Positions 46,505-54,904 of a DNA stretch of 64,000 nucleotides are shown here, piece after piece. Made by a program: the position numbers and the translations under genes. Below the pieces are notes generated by a model. That model made no database searches. It was not told the DNA's origin and saw only the letters and a list, made by a program, of their open reading frames with translations. The stretch spans positions 496,001 through 560,000 of the forward strand of contig CANLVN010000001.1 in assembly GCA_947494705.1 (NCBI GenBank), read 5' to 3'. The first letter of the stretch is position 1, and the number at the start of each line of letters is the position of its first letter. This DNA comes from an uncultured Erythrobacter sp. Its GTDB lineage: Bacteria > Pseudomonadota > Alphaproteobacteria > Sphingomonadales > Sphingomonadaceae.

Positions 46505-47275
46505 CTATGCCCACTCGCCGAGGTCCATTCGTACCAAGTCGCTGGTTAATTGGGGATACTGTTTGTCGAGATATCGGCTCGCTTTGCGATGCACGGGCCG
46601 GAGGTAGTCCTTCAACGCACCTGGCGCATCACCGGTAGTGCCAAAGCGCCGCTCGAAGATCACCAGTGCCGTGACAAGCGCATTCTCGGACAGATAGCCG
46701 GAGGTATTCGAACTCCAGCCGTGCATCGCTCCGTCGCTGAACTGGCTAAACTGGCGCGCACTGTTGGCGAGGAAAATGCCGAAACCGAGATAGGTGGCCA
46801 TGCAGTCGGTGGCATGCTCTTCGAGCGCCTCGCCGCCGGGAGGCATGCCCAGGGTATGAATGACGAGATGCGCCAGTTCGTGCGCGAAGGTAGCCACCAG
46901 CGCGTCGGGATCGCGCAGGAGAGCCGGGTCGTAACGCACGACCGGCATGTTACCTTCGATGCTGAAAGTACCCAGAGCGTTGCTCTGCGAATACGGCCCC
47001 GTAGCGAGCCCGGTCACGATGGCTTCGGGAGCGGCATCACCCTTTTCCAGGCGGCATTCCCAATCGGCCAATCCAGCCTTGCTTTTGACTGATTGAAACA
47101 GAGCGCTGGCGGTCGATGCCGCAGTCAGTTCCTCGTCGCTGGGAAGAACCAGCGAAGGTGTAAAGCCTCGCGCGTGGTCGCGTTGCCCCAGCGTCCGGTC
47201 GATCCAGGCAAAGCAGGCCAGGAGCCATTCGAACTCATCGCGATCTATGGGTGGCGACGGTCCGAACAGGCCCAC
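46505..47275 (-). CDS. HExxH-motif protein, putative zinc metallopeptidase
   Basis: The 256-residue protein is not a recognised family to me. It has a zincin-type motif H122-E-L-A-H126 followed, 16-17 residues later, by E142-E143-H-A-T-D147, a plausible third ligand. It has no signal peptide or membrane segment, so it is cytosolic. Many Trp and Asp residues occur near the N-terminus. It starts 9 bases after ybaB ends and is probably co-transcribed with dnaX-ybaB, in the place where recR often lies. Confidence 0.7.
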   Translation of the reverse strand: MGLFGPSPPIDRDEFEWLLACFAWIDRTLGQRDHARGFTPSLVLPSDEELTAASTASALFQSVKSKAGLADWECRLEKGDAAPEAIVTGLATGPYSQSNALGTFSIEGNMPVVRYDPALLRDPDALVATFAHELAHLVIHTLGMPPGGEALEEHATDCMATYLGFGIFLANSARQFSQFSDGAMHGWSSNTSGYLSENALVTALVIFERRFGTTGDAPGALKDYLRPVHRKASRYLDKQYPQLTSDLVRMDLGEWA

Positions 47276-47284
47276 GAGTCTGGC

Positions 47285-47626
47285 TTATCCCATCCCTGGC
47301 AGGTTGAAGCCCGGAGGCAGCCCCATGCCGCCCTGCATTTCCTTCATCTGCTCTTCGGAAACGCGGTCGGCCTTGTCGCGCGCGTCGTTGAACGCTGCGG
47401 TGACGAGATCTTCGACGATGTTCTTTTCTTCCTTGACCATCAGGCTGTCGTCGATGCTGACGCTCAGGATACGGCCCTTGGCCGAGGCGCGGACCTTCAC
47501 GAGGCCGCCGCCTGCGCTACCTTCGACTTCGATATTGTCGAGCTTCACCTGCATGTCGCTCATTTGCTTCTGGATGGTCTCTGCCGCCTGCTGGGCGGCC
47601 TGCATCATTTCTTCCATACTTTTCAT
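47285..47626 (-). CDS. ybaB: YbaB/EbfC family nucleoid-associated protein
   Basis: The 113-residue DNA-binding protein has the usual layout: N-terminal helix MKSMEEMMQAAQQAAE, a central beta sheet (VKVRASAKGRILSVSID), and a C-terminal helix with MKEMQGGMGLPPGF. It follows dnaX by 20 bases on the same strand, the conserved dnaX-ybaB arrangement. ATG 47626 is chosen; an earlier in-frame Met would extend into dnaX. Confidence 0.93.
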   Translation of the reverse strand: MKSMEEMMQAAQQAAETIQKQMSDMQVKLDNIEVEGSAGGGLVKVRASAKGRILSVSIDDSLMVKEEKNIVEDLVTAAFNDARDKADRVSEEQMKEMQGGMGLPPGFNLPGMG

Positions 47627-47646
47627 GGGCGGGGGGTTCCTTTCGT

Positions 47647-49464
47647 TCAGTTCCATTTGCCGCTGGCATTCGAGGCGCGGGCGAGCTGTTCATCGGGGTC
47701 GATCAGTTCGGCCTCGGGAAACGCATCGCGGGTTGCCTTGACCAGCGGGTGCGCGTTTATCCGGTCTCTGGTCGCGTTGGCCTCTGCCTCGGCAACCTCG
47801 CGCAAGCTCGGCTGCGCTTCCCCGGTGCCACGCTCAACCAGCCAGCGCTTGCCGGTCAGCTTGAACAGCGCATCTCGGATATCGGGCACGGGATCGTCGG
47901 CGTAATTGTCCGCCTGTTCGAAGATGAGCTTTTCCGGCGCAAGGTCAATCACCCGCACGCGATCGCGCATGATCTGGGCAACGCGCATCTGGCCCATGTC
48001 GTCGATCCGGTCGACGAGCGAACCCCATTCAAGCTGCGCGTCGGACGCGCTGGCTGTGGCGCTCGATGCGGGCGCGGTGTCGCCCGATGAGGAAGGTGCG
48101 GCGGGCGCGGGGCCTGACTTGGCAATTTCTTCGATCCGGCGCGCGAGCTTGCCTGGATCGGGCAGGTCGGCAGCGTGCAACACTCTGAGCAGCGCCATTT
48201 GCAGCGCAACCAGCGGATCTGGGGCCTGGCGTACTTCGTCATGTCCCTTCAGCATCAATTGCCAAAGCCTGTGCAGTTCGCCCGTGCCCAGCCTGCTTGC
48301 AAACTCGCCAAGTGCGGAGCGCTCTTCTTCGCTTGGCGCATCCGGCTCGCCTCCCGAAACCTGCGCGACCGTAATGCGATGCACGAGGTCCATGAGCGCG
48401 CGCATCAGCGCCAGCGGTTCGACACCAAGAGAATATTGTTCGTCGATTCCGGCGAGCAGCGCCTTGGCATCGCCTTCGAGCACCGAGCCGAGCACGCGTC
48501 GCTGCGCGCTCTTATCGGCGAGGCCGAGCATATCGCGGACGCGCTCTGCCGAGACGTTGCCATCGGCATCCATGTCGGCATGGGCAATCGCCTGATCGAG
48601 GATCGAGAGCCCGTCGCGCACCGATCCCTCGGCAGCTGCCGCGATGATCGCCAGGGCCTCATCCTCGGCATCAACACCCTCCAGCGAGCAAATCTTGCCG
48701 AAATGCGCGGCCAGCATCTCCGCCGGAATACGCCGCAGGTCGAAGCGCTGCGTCCGGCTGAGCACCGTAACGGGCAGCTTTTCCACCTCGGTTGTGGCGA
48801 AGAGGAATTTCACATGCGCAGGCGGCTCCTCAAGCGTCTTGAGCAACGCATTGAACGCGTTGCGCGAGAGCATGTGGACCTCATCGATGATGTAGATCTT
48901 GTATCGCGCCGAAACCGCCGAATACCGTACCTGCTCGATAATCTCGCGCACGTCGTCGACGCCGGTGTGGCTTGCAGCGTCCATTTCGATCACGTCGATA
49001 TGGCGGCCTTCCGCGATGGCTTCGCAGAATTCGCAAACGCCACAAGGATCAATGGTCGGACCGCCATTCCCGTCCGGCCCGACACAGTTCAGGGCCTTGG
49101 CAATCAGCCGCGCCGTAGAGGTCTTGCCGACCCCCCTCACCCCGGTCATCAGAAAGGCATGGGCCAGCCGGTCGCGCTCGATCGCATTGGCGAGCGTGCG
49201 CACCATCGGTTCCTGCCCGATAAGCTCGGAAAACGTCTGGGGACGATACTTGCGCGCGAGGACCCGGTAAGGTTGGTTGGTGTCGGTTGGAGCGGGTGCG
49301 GGCGTTGGCTCGGGCGCGGTGTCGAGCACTTTCGTCTCGGGCGCGGAGTCGCCACTCATCTCGCTACCGCCGAACATCGAATCCTGCCCCGCAGCCTCAA
49401 GCTCGGCCGCGCTCGGGACCTCGGCCTCTTCATTTTCGGGCAGATCGGGATCGGAATCAGTCAC
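47647..49464 (-). CDS. dnaX: DNA polymerase III subunit gamma/tau
   Basis: DnaX is the clamp-loader ATPase. The 605-residue protein has an acidic N-terminal extension (about 1-60) typical of sphingomonads, the RPQTFSELIGQE motif, Walker A GVRGVGKTS, a four-cysteine zinc module (from CVGPDGN through CGVCEFC), and DEVHMLSRNAFNALLKTLEEP. A Pro/Ala/Ser-rich linker and a tau-like C-terminal domain follow. The SRP RNA gene lies just upstream. Confidence 0.95.
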   Translation of the reverse strand: MTDSDPDLPENEEAEVPSAAELEAAGQDSMFGGSEMSGDSAPETKVLDTAPEPTPAPAPTDTNQPYRVLARKYRPQTFSELIGQEPMVRTLANAIERDRLAHAFLMTGVRGVGKTSTARLIAKALNCVGPDGNGGPTIDPCGVCEFCEAIAEGRHIDVIEMDAASHTGVDDVREIIEQVRYSAVSARYKIYIIDEVHMLSRNAFNALLKTLEEPPAHVKFLFATTEVEKLPVTVLSRTQRFDLRRIPAEMLAAHFGKICSLEGVDAEDEALAIIAAAAEGSVRDGLSILDQAIAHADMDADGNVSAERVRDMLGLADKSAQRRVLGSVLEGDAKALLAGIDEQYSLGVEPLALMRALMDLVHRITVAQVSGGEPDAPSEEERSALGEFASRLGTGELHRLWQLMLKGHDEVRQAPDPLVALQMALLRVLHAADLPDPGKLARRIEEIAKSGPAPAAPSSSGDTAPASSATASASDAQLEWGSLVDRIDDMGQMRVAQIMRDRVRVIDLAPEKLIFEQADNYADDPVPDIRDALFKLTGKRWLVERGTGEAQPSLREVAEAEANATRDRINAHPLVKATRDAFPEAELIDPDEQLARASNASGKWN

Positions 49465-49522
49465 ACCAACAAGCTAGGCGCTTGTTCGCGATTTGTCATG
49501 GCGATGATCGCAAGATGTGAGG

Positions 49523-49616
49523 AAAAGGAGCCGAGCGACCCGTCGCAATTCACCTGGGCTGCTTCCTTCCGGACCTGACCCGGTGAGCGAACGCAAACGT
49601 CCACCCGACTCCCGGA
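49523..49616 (-). ncRNA. ffs: Bacterial small SRP RNA (4.5S RNA)
   Basis: The minus strand carries the universally conserved apical domain GGTCAGGTCCGGAAGGAAGC followed by AGCC and CAGGT, flanked by complementary arms (GGAGTC near 49613 with GGCTCC near 49528). The ends are approximate. The RNA pairs with Ffh and the FtsY encoded at 10.3 kb. Its place just upstream of dnaX is the usual one. Confidence 0.9.
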
Positions 49617-49649
49617 CGCGCATATGGCGTTTCGGCTGGAAGAAATCAA

Positions 49650-49928
49650 CTACCTGAAATTATCAGAGTAGGCCTGGATCTTGAGGCTCTTTGGCGGCGT
49701 GCTGTGGACGCGTGCGACGATGCCGTATTTTTCGGCATAGGCTTTCGCAGCGTCCTTGCTGGGGAACTTGAGCTTCACCTGCGCCTGCGTGTCGCCGCTA
49801 CCCGGCCAGCCCATCAGCGGGTCGGGCTTCATGGCTTCGCTGCGCTCGAATTCGAGCACCCAAGTGTCGATCTTGGCCTTGCCCGATTGCATCGCGCTCT
49901 TGGGCTGCTGGTATATAATCGCGGTCAT
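49650..49928 (-). CDS. ETC complex I subunit, NDUFS4-like
   Basis: The 92-residue protein corresponds to the conserved NDUFS4 (18 kDa) region of respiratory complex I. It starts MTAIIYQQPKSAMQSG and contains DTWVLEFE, DPLMGWPGSGDT, LKFPSKDAAKAYAEKYG, and a C-terminal YSDNFR. Alphaproteobacteria and mitochondria share this accessory subunit. The gene stands alone between ffs and hrpB on the same strand. Confidence 0.93.
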   Translation of the reverse strand: MTAIIYQQPKSAMQSGKAKIDTWVLEFERSEAMKPDPLMGWPGSGDTQAQVKLKFPSKDAAKAYAEKYGIVARVHSTPPKSLKIQAYSDNFR

Positions 49929-49949
49929 AGGGCTCCCGATAATCCAAAC

Positions 49950-52376
49950 TCAGTCACGATTGAAGGCGTTTTTGGTCTTCAGTGACGGCTTTTCCTTCCA
50001 CGGCTCTTCCGGCCAGCGATGCTTGGGATAGCGCCCCTTCATGTCTTTCACGACATCGGCCCAGCTCCCGCGCCAGAAACCGGGCAGGTCGCGCGTCGAC
50101 TGGATCGGCCGGCCCGCCGGGCTGGTGAGCTTGAGGAGCAGCGGCGTAACTCCGATCATCGGGTGCTGGTCGAGACCGAAGAGCGCCTGCACGCGCACCT
50201 CAACGCTCGGCGCGTCGTCGCCTGCATAGTCGATGGCGTGGCGGGTCTGTGCGGGCGAAGTGAAATGCGTGGGCGCGGATTTGTCCAGCCGCTGGCGCGT
50301 ATCCCAGTCGAGCAGATTCGATGCTGCCTCTGCAAATCGCGCAGGACCGAGGTCGAGATCGCGGCGCCCATCAAGCAATGGGGTCAGCCACATGGCCGCA
50401 TCCTCGCGCAGCTTTTCCGGTGAAAGCGCCTCGATCTGTGCGAACTTCGCGCGCGCCAGAAAGCCGGGCGGGAGGATGGTCCCCAGCTTCTCCAGAGCCT
50501 TCTCCACAAGGATGTCCACAAGTGCTTGTGGATCGGGCGACGGGTCAGGGCCGCCGGTCAGCCGGATCGCGCCGAGCCGTTTCTCGCGCCGCGCCTCGGC
50601 ACGATTTTTCTCGGGATTCCAGCGCGCGGTCGAGCGCTCCTGCAACTGCTCTGCGAACAGCTTCTCGACCTGCGCGGCATCAAGCTCGATCGCCGCCGTG
50701 ATCCGCGCGCCCTTCGCCCGGCCCTGCGCATCCCCGATCACCAGCCACTGCGCGCGGGCAAGCGGTGATGCGGGGTCGAGCTGGAAACCGCGCCCGCCGG
50801 CGCTCAGCCATTGCTCTCCGCTCGCATCGCGGCGACGCGCGACGAACTCGGGACGTGCGAGCGCGAGGCATTCGGCGGCGTCAGGATGGCTGGCGCCATC
50901 AGCAGGAGCGAGTTTCGCCGCGCTCTTTGCCCAACCTTGCGCAATCCGCGCTGCGCTCAGCGCTCGCTTCGATCGATCGCCGCGCCATTTCGCCAGACGC
51001 TGCGCCAGATCCTCGCTTCGCCCGCCCAGTCCGCGTTCCTGCAGCAGCATCACCAGCCGCGCAGCCTCCTCACCGCAGCCACCGCGCGCGCCGTTCAGCA
51101 CCGCAGCGGCATGGTCAGGCGCCATCGGCATGGCCGCGATGGCCTCGCCCCAATCGGTAATGCGCCCATCTTCATCGAGCGCACCCAACGTCTCCAGAGC
51201 GGCGCGCGCCGCTGCCACGGAAGCATCGGGTGGTGTATCCAGCCATCGAAGGGCCGCAGGGTCGCTCGACCCCCATTTCGCCAGCTTGAGGATAAGTGCT
51301 GTCAGGTCCGCCGTCGCGATCTCGGGCGGAGCAAACTCGGGGCGGCCCAGATGCCCACCCTCTTCCCACAAGCGAAAGGCTACCCCCGGCCCCTGCCGCG
51401 CGGCACGACCCGCACGTTGAGCCGCGGCTGCCTGAGAGGCGCGGCGGGTGACGAGATGCGTGGTTCCCGCCGCGCGATCATGTTCGGCGAGGCGGGCAAG
51501 TCCCGAATCGACCACCGCCGATACGCCATCGAGCGTCAGCGAGGTCTCCGCAATCGCGGTGGCGAGCACGATGCGTCGCCGCCCTTCCCCGTCGCGACGG
51601 ATCGCGGCACGCTGTCCTGCCGGCTCGACCTGTCCGTGCAGAGGAAGGATCGGAGTGCCCGGCAGTTTGGTCTCCAACCGCTCGCGCGTGCGCTCGATCT
51701 CGCCGACGCCGGGAAGGAAGGCGAGGATATCGCCTTGCGTGTCGCGCCAGGCGGTCATGACCCCGTTTGCAACCTGGTCCTCGATCCGGGCCGAAGGATC
51801 GCTCCCAAGCCATTCGATTGTCGCCGGAAAACTGCGCCCTTCGCTTTCGACCACTGGGGCATCCTCTCCCAGCACCTGCGCAAACCGTGCCCCGTCGATG
51901 GTCGCCGACATGACCAGCACGCGCAGATCCTCACGCAGCACTTCGCGCGTTTCCAGAGCCAGCGCGAGGCCGAGGTCGCTGTCGAGGTGCCGTTCGTGGG
52001 CCTCATCGAACAGAATCGCGGATACGCCCGCGAGTTCGGGGTCTTCGACCAGCCGGTTCACAAGGATGGCCTCGGTCACGACCAGCACCCGCGTCCTGCC
52101 CGAGACCTTGCTGTCGAGCCGCGTCATGTAGCCGATGGTCTCCCCCGGCTTCTCGCCCAGCATCTGCGCCATCCGCTCGGCAGCTGCTCGAGCGGCCACG
52201 CGGCGCGGAGAGGTCAGGATGATCTGTCCCGTGCACCACGGCTGCGCCAGCAGGTCTGGTGCGACAGCGGTGGTCTTGCCTGCCCCCGGAGGTGCGATCA
52301 GGACCGCTGCGCCCTGTTGCTCCAGCGCGGCTCGCAGGTCTGGCAGGACGGCATGGATAGGCAGGTCAGGCGTCAC
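49950..52376 (-). CDS. hrpB: ATP-dependent helicase HrpB
   Basis: The 808-residue DEAH-box helicase has Walker A APPGAGKTT (near residue 30), DEAHERH, the SAT motif (VMSATIDG), QRAGRAAR (motif VI), and the HrpB-specific C-terminal domain. Its RNA or DNA substrate in bacteria is poorly known. The likely start is GTG 52376 (MTPDLPIH), 19 bases after the polyprenyl synthase gene. A longer frame exists but overlaps that gene. Confidence 0.93.
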   Translation of the reverse strand: MTPDLPIHAVLPDLRAALEQQGAAVLIAPPGAGKTTAVAPDLLAQPWCTGQIILTSPRRVAARAAAERMAQMLGEKPGETIGYMTRLDSKVSGRTRVLVVTEAILVNRLVEDPELAGVSAILFDEAHERHLDSDLGLALALETREVLREDLRVLVMSATIDGARFAQVLGEDAPVVESEGRSFPATIEWLGSDPSARIEDQVANGVMTAWRDTQGDILAFLPGVGEIERTRERLETKLPGTPILPLHGQVEPAGQRAAIRRDGEGRRRIVLATAIAETSLTLDGVSAVVDSGLARLAEHDRAAGTTHLVTRRASQAAAAQRAGRAARQGPGVAFRLWEEGGHLGRPEFAPPEIATADLTALILKLAKWGSSDPAALRWLDTPPDASVAAARAALETLGALDEDGRITDWGEAIAAMPMAPDHAAAVLNGARGGCGEEAARLVMLLQERGLGGRSEDLAQRLAKWRGDRSKRALSAARIAQGWAKSAAKLAPADGASHPDAAECLALARPEFVARRRDASGEQWLSAGGRGFQLDPASPLARAQWLVIGDAQGRAKGARITAAIELDAAQVEKLFAEQLQERSTARWNPEKNRAEARREKRLGAIRLTGGPDPSPDPQALVDILVEKALEKLGTILPPGFLARAKFAQIEALSPEKLREDAAMWLTPLLDGRRDLDLGPARFAEAASNLLDWDTRQRLDKSAPTHFTSPAQTRHAIDYAGDDAPSVEVRVQALFGLDQHPMIGVTPLLLKLTSPAGRPIQSTRDLPGFWRGSWADVVKDMKGRYPKHRWPEEPWKEKPSLKTKNAFNRD

Positions 52377-52395
52377 GCCGCGACCGATAGCGGCA

Positions 52396-53418
52396 TCAAT
52401 ATCCGCGCGCGACCGCGAATTGCGCCGCTTCGCCCATCGCGGCGCGCGCCTTGGAGTCCGGGAAGATCGAGATCGCATCAATGGCGCGCTGCGCGAAGTG
52501 GCGGGCCTTCTCGCGCGTGTCTTCCAGCGCGTTGTGCTTCTCGATCAGAGCAATCGCCTGCGCGAAGTCCTCGTCCGAGCTCCTGTGCCCGAGGATCGCG
52601 TCCTTCCAGAACTTGCGCTCTTCTGCATCGCCGCGCGCATGGGCGAGGATTACCGGGAGTGTCATCTTTCCTTCGCGGAAGTCGTCGCCCTGGTCCTTGC
52701 CCATTTGGGCAGCATCGGAATCATAGTCGATCGCGTCGTCAACCAGCTGGAACGCCACGCCCAGGTTGCGGCCATAATCCTCAAGCGCGCGCTCTTCGTC
52801 TTCGCTGCATTCCGCAACGACCGCGCTGATCTGGCTGGCGGCGGCGAACAGTGCGGCAGTCTTGGCACCGATGATGTGGAGGTAGCGTTCCTCGCTCGTC
52901 TCAATCTGGCGCTGCGCCGTCAACTGGCTGACCTCGCCCTCCGCGATCACCGCGCTGGCGTTGCTGAGGATCTTGAGCACGCGCAGGCTCCCGTCCTCGG
53001 TCATCAGCTCAAATGCACGGCTGAACAGAAAGTCGCCGACCAGCACCGTTGCCGGATTGCCGAAGATGATGTTAGCCGCAGCCTTGCCCCGGCGCAGCTC
53101 GCTGCCATCGACAACGTCGTCATGGAGCAACGTCGCGGTGTGGATGAACTCCACCGCTGCCGCCAGCTTGTGATGGCGCGTGCCCTCATAGCCCACCAGC
53201 GCCGCCCCGGCGAGCGTCAGCATCGGGCGCAGCCGCTTGCCTCCGCCGGAGATCAGGTGTCCGGCAAGGCGCGGGATGAGCGGGATGTCGCTCTGCATCC
53301 GGTCGAGAATGACTGTGTTGACCGAGTTCATGCCGCTCGCCGTCAGCGACAGCATCGGCTCCAGCGTCGGCTTCTTGCCCGGATTGCGGCTCGGCAGGGG
53401 AACGACGTCGGCGGTCAT
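52396..53418 (-). CDS. Polyprenyl diphosphate synthase (long chain, IspB-like)
   Basis: This 340-residue trans-prenyltransferase supplies the ubiquinone side chain. Both aspartate-rich motifs are present: DDVVD (about 102-106) and DDAIDYDSD in the second half. Small residues before the first motif fit a long product, so octa- to decaprenyl is likely; the exact length cannot be set from sequence. It is divergent from the chorismate mutase gene by 69 bases. Confidence 0.93.
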   Translation of the reverse strand: MTADVVPLPSRNPGKKPTLEPMLSLTASGMNSVNTVILDRMQSDIPLIPRLAGHLISGGGKRLRPMLTLAGAALVGYEGTRHHKLAAAVEFIHTATLLHDDVVDGSELRRGKAAANIIFGNPATVLVGDFLFSRAFELMTEDGSLRVLKILSNASAVIAEGEVSQLTAQRQIETSEERYLHIIGAKTAALFAAASQISAVVAECSEDEERALEDYGRNLGVAFQLVDDAIDYDSDAAQMGKDQGDDFREGKMTLPVILAHARGDAEERKFWKDAILGHRSSDEDFAQAIALIEKHNALEDTREKARHFAQRAIDAISIFPDSKARAAMGEAAQFAVARGY

Positions 53419-53487
53419 GTTGCCGCTCGCAATAGGGCTGCGTCCCTGCGCTTGGCAAGCGCTGAATTGCTGCTAGTTTCGCGCGAT

Positions 53488-53808
53488 ATGTCCGATGAAA
53501 CGCAAGCCCCGCCCGCTTCCAGCACCGCCGAAGACCCCGTTCTGGCCAGCTTTCGCAAGAGCATCGACAATATCGATGCCGCTCTGATCCACATCCTGGC
53601 CGAGCGGTTTCGCATCACGCAGGCGGTGGGCGAGTACAAGGCGAAGGTCACCCTCCCCCCCGCCGATCCCGACCGCGAGGCTCGCCAGATCGCCCGCCTG
53701 CGCAAGCTGTCGGAGGAAGCCGACCTCGACCCCGAATTCAGCGAGAAGTTCCTACGCTTCATCATCGAAGAGGTCATCCGCCACCACGAGAAGGCACGCG
53801 AGGGCTGA
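53488..53808 (+). CDS. Chorismate mutase (AroQ type)
   Basis: This 106-residue all-helical AroQ-type mutase converts chorismate to prephenate. The active-site pattern R-x-x-I-D-x-I-D (RKSIDNID), the arginine of AERFRITQAVGEYK and the lysine of YKAK are visible, then a second helix pair ending EEVIRHHEKA. ATG 53488 fits. The gene's 3' end marks the left border of the RHS remnant region. Confidence 0.92.
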   Translation: MSDETQAPPASSTAEDPVLASFRKSIDNIDAALIHILAERFRITQAVGEYKAKVTLPPADPDREARQIARLRKLSEEADLDPEFSEKFLRFIIEEVIRHHEKAREG

Positions 53809-53924
53809 GCGCAGGCAGCGGTCCCCCGGCCCCGGCTGATGGAACACACAAGTGGGGTCTTTGGAAAAGTTCGCCATTCCGTCAACCTCCTGAAACGAAT
53901 GCGAAACGCGGCGATTATCGTGGC

Positions 53925-54040
53925 TCGAAGTGTGACTTTCCACGTTCCGCTCCCGGCGCGCTTTTTCGCGAGGTGACATGACAGGTTTGCCGCGCAAGAT
54001 TTAGCGGACTGTCCCCCCTGTAGGAAAACTCACACTTCGA
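53925..54040. repeat. Inverted repeat pair at the edge of the RHS remnant
   Basis: TCGAAGTGTGACTTTCC (53925-53941) recurs inverted at 54023-54040 with one indel. The two arms enclose about 80 bases of unassigned sequence and touch RHS copy A. It may be a small palindromic element or a recombination scar. No gene is seen in 53809-54036. Confidence 0.4.
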
Positions 54041-54288
54041 CCTGATCCTTGTATCGATGGGGTCGGTCGGGAGGAACCTGCCGAGGGTGAGCGAGTAGAT
54101 GCGGACCTTACAGTGTTACATGCCGAGCTCGGGGAGCCAGACCTGGGCTCCCTTCTCTGCGTGCCCCCGGCTCCCCTGCGAGGGTCGCTATAGCGAAACC
54201 GGCCCTTGGTCGCGATGTCGTTGCCCCCTTGCGGTGTCGGGATGCCGTATGTGTCATAGGCGTTGGTGGCGATGCTGGTCCCAGTGTG
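54037..54288 (-). pseudogene. RHS repeat protein fragment (copy A)
   Basis: This segment is about 90% identical by eye to 54994-55242 and encodes the last part of an RHS core: GTSIATNAYDTYGIP, GRFRYS, then in another frame WLPELG, then YKDQV in a third. It therefore has two frame breaks, the same ones as copy B. The frame stops a few residues after the core, so no toxin tip remains. It begins 5 bases after the Sel1-like gene, as an orphan displaced tip would. Confidence 0.8.
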
Positions 54289-54292
54289 GCCT

Positions 54293-54904
54293 TCAGAGCG
54301 ATTTGAAATAGGTAACAAGCTTACTGAGAGGATCCACCTTCAACAGAAATCTCTGTGTCGACAATGTTAGAAACAATTGGATAATGGACTTAAGTCTAGT
54401 CCTTCTTTTATAAGGCGGCTGACATTGGCGGTCATACAAGACAAGTTTTGCAGGCAAAAAGGATAGCTTTGCAGCCTTGGAAAGATGCCAATAGCCAATC
54501 TCGTCACTAGAGTTCCGCCACTTCTTTCTAATGTGGTTTATGCCTAGCATGTAGAGTGCCGGAGGATAATCTCGACTTGCGGCGAGTTCAATCAGATTCA
54601 TCCCTTCATCGCGGTCGCGTCCGTTTACTAGGATTACCCCGGACACAAAATAGGACGAGGTTATATCTCTAGCAATCCCCTTAGCCAGCACCCTCTCCGA
54701 ACTTTCCGGATCCCTGCTGATACCGTGGAAGCCATGGTGTAAGGCATATCCGAGAACAGCGTAGACATTCATATCATCGAATCGCTTCTCAAAGTCACTT
54801 AAGTCGAATGTGACATCTTCCGACTTCATCGCCTCGATAAGGTCTCTTATGACGCGCGTATTTCGACTCTCATAGTCAACAAAGAGAGTTTGTTTTTCAT
54901 GCAT
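54293..54904 (-). CDS. Sel1-like repeat protein, possible RHS-linked immunity protein
   Basis: The 203-residue soluble protein has an acidic N-terminal helical part and two Sel1/TPR-like helical repeats (about 90-165, with A-L-Y-M-L-G and W-H-L-S-K-A-A-K motifs). Its base composition is visibly AT-richer than the flanking genes, a sign of transfer. Its ATG overlaps the stop of RHS copy B, where an immunity gene usually sits after a toxin tip. The immunity role is inferred from position only; no cognate toxin is left. It could also be a cargo or effector gene. Confidence 0.65.
   Translation of the reverse strand: MHEKQTLFVDYESRNTRVIRDLIEAMKSEDVTFDLSDFEKRFDDMNVYAVLGYALHHGFHGISRDPESSERVLAKGIARDITSSYFVSGVILVNGRDRDEGMNLIELAASRDYPPALYMLGINHIRKKWRNSSDEIGYWHLSKAAKLSFLPAKLVLYDRQCQPPYKRRTRLKSIIQLFLTLSTQRFLLKVDPLSKLVTYFKSL

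Noticed and set aside
50233..52829. Long plus-strand frames of up to 672 codons opposite hrpB
   Set aside because: Ser/Arg-rich translations typical of shadows of high-GC coding DNA; hrpB motifs on the minus strand are unambiguous.
53752..53997. 81-codon minus-strand frame next to the RHS region
   Set aside because: It has a GAGG-type site before one internal ATG, but it runs antisense into the chorismate mutase gene and shows no protein features.
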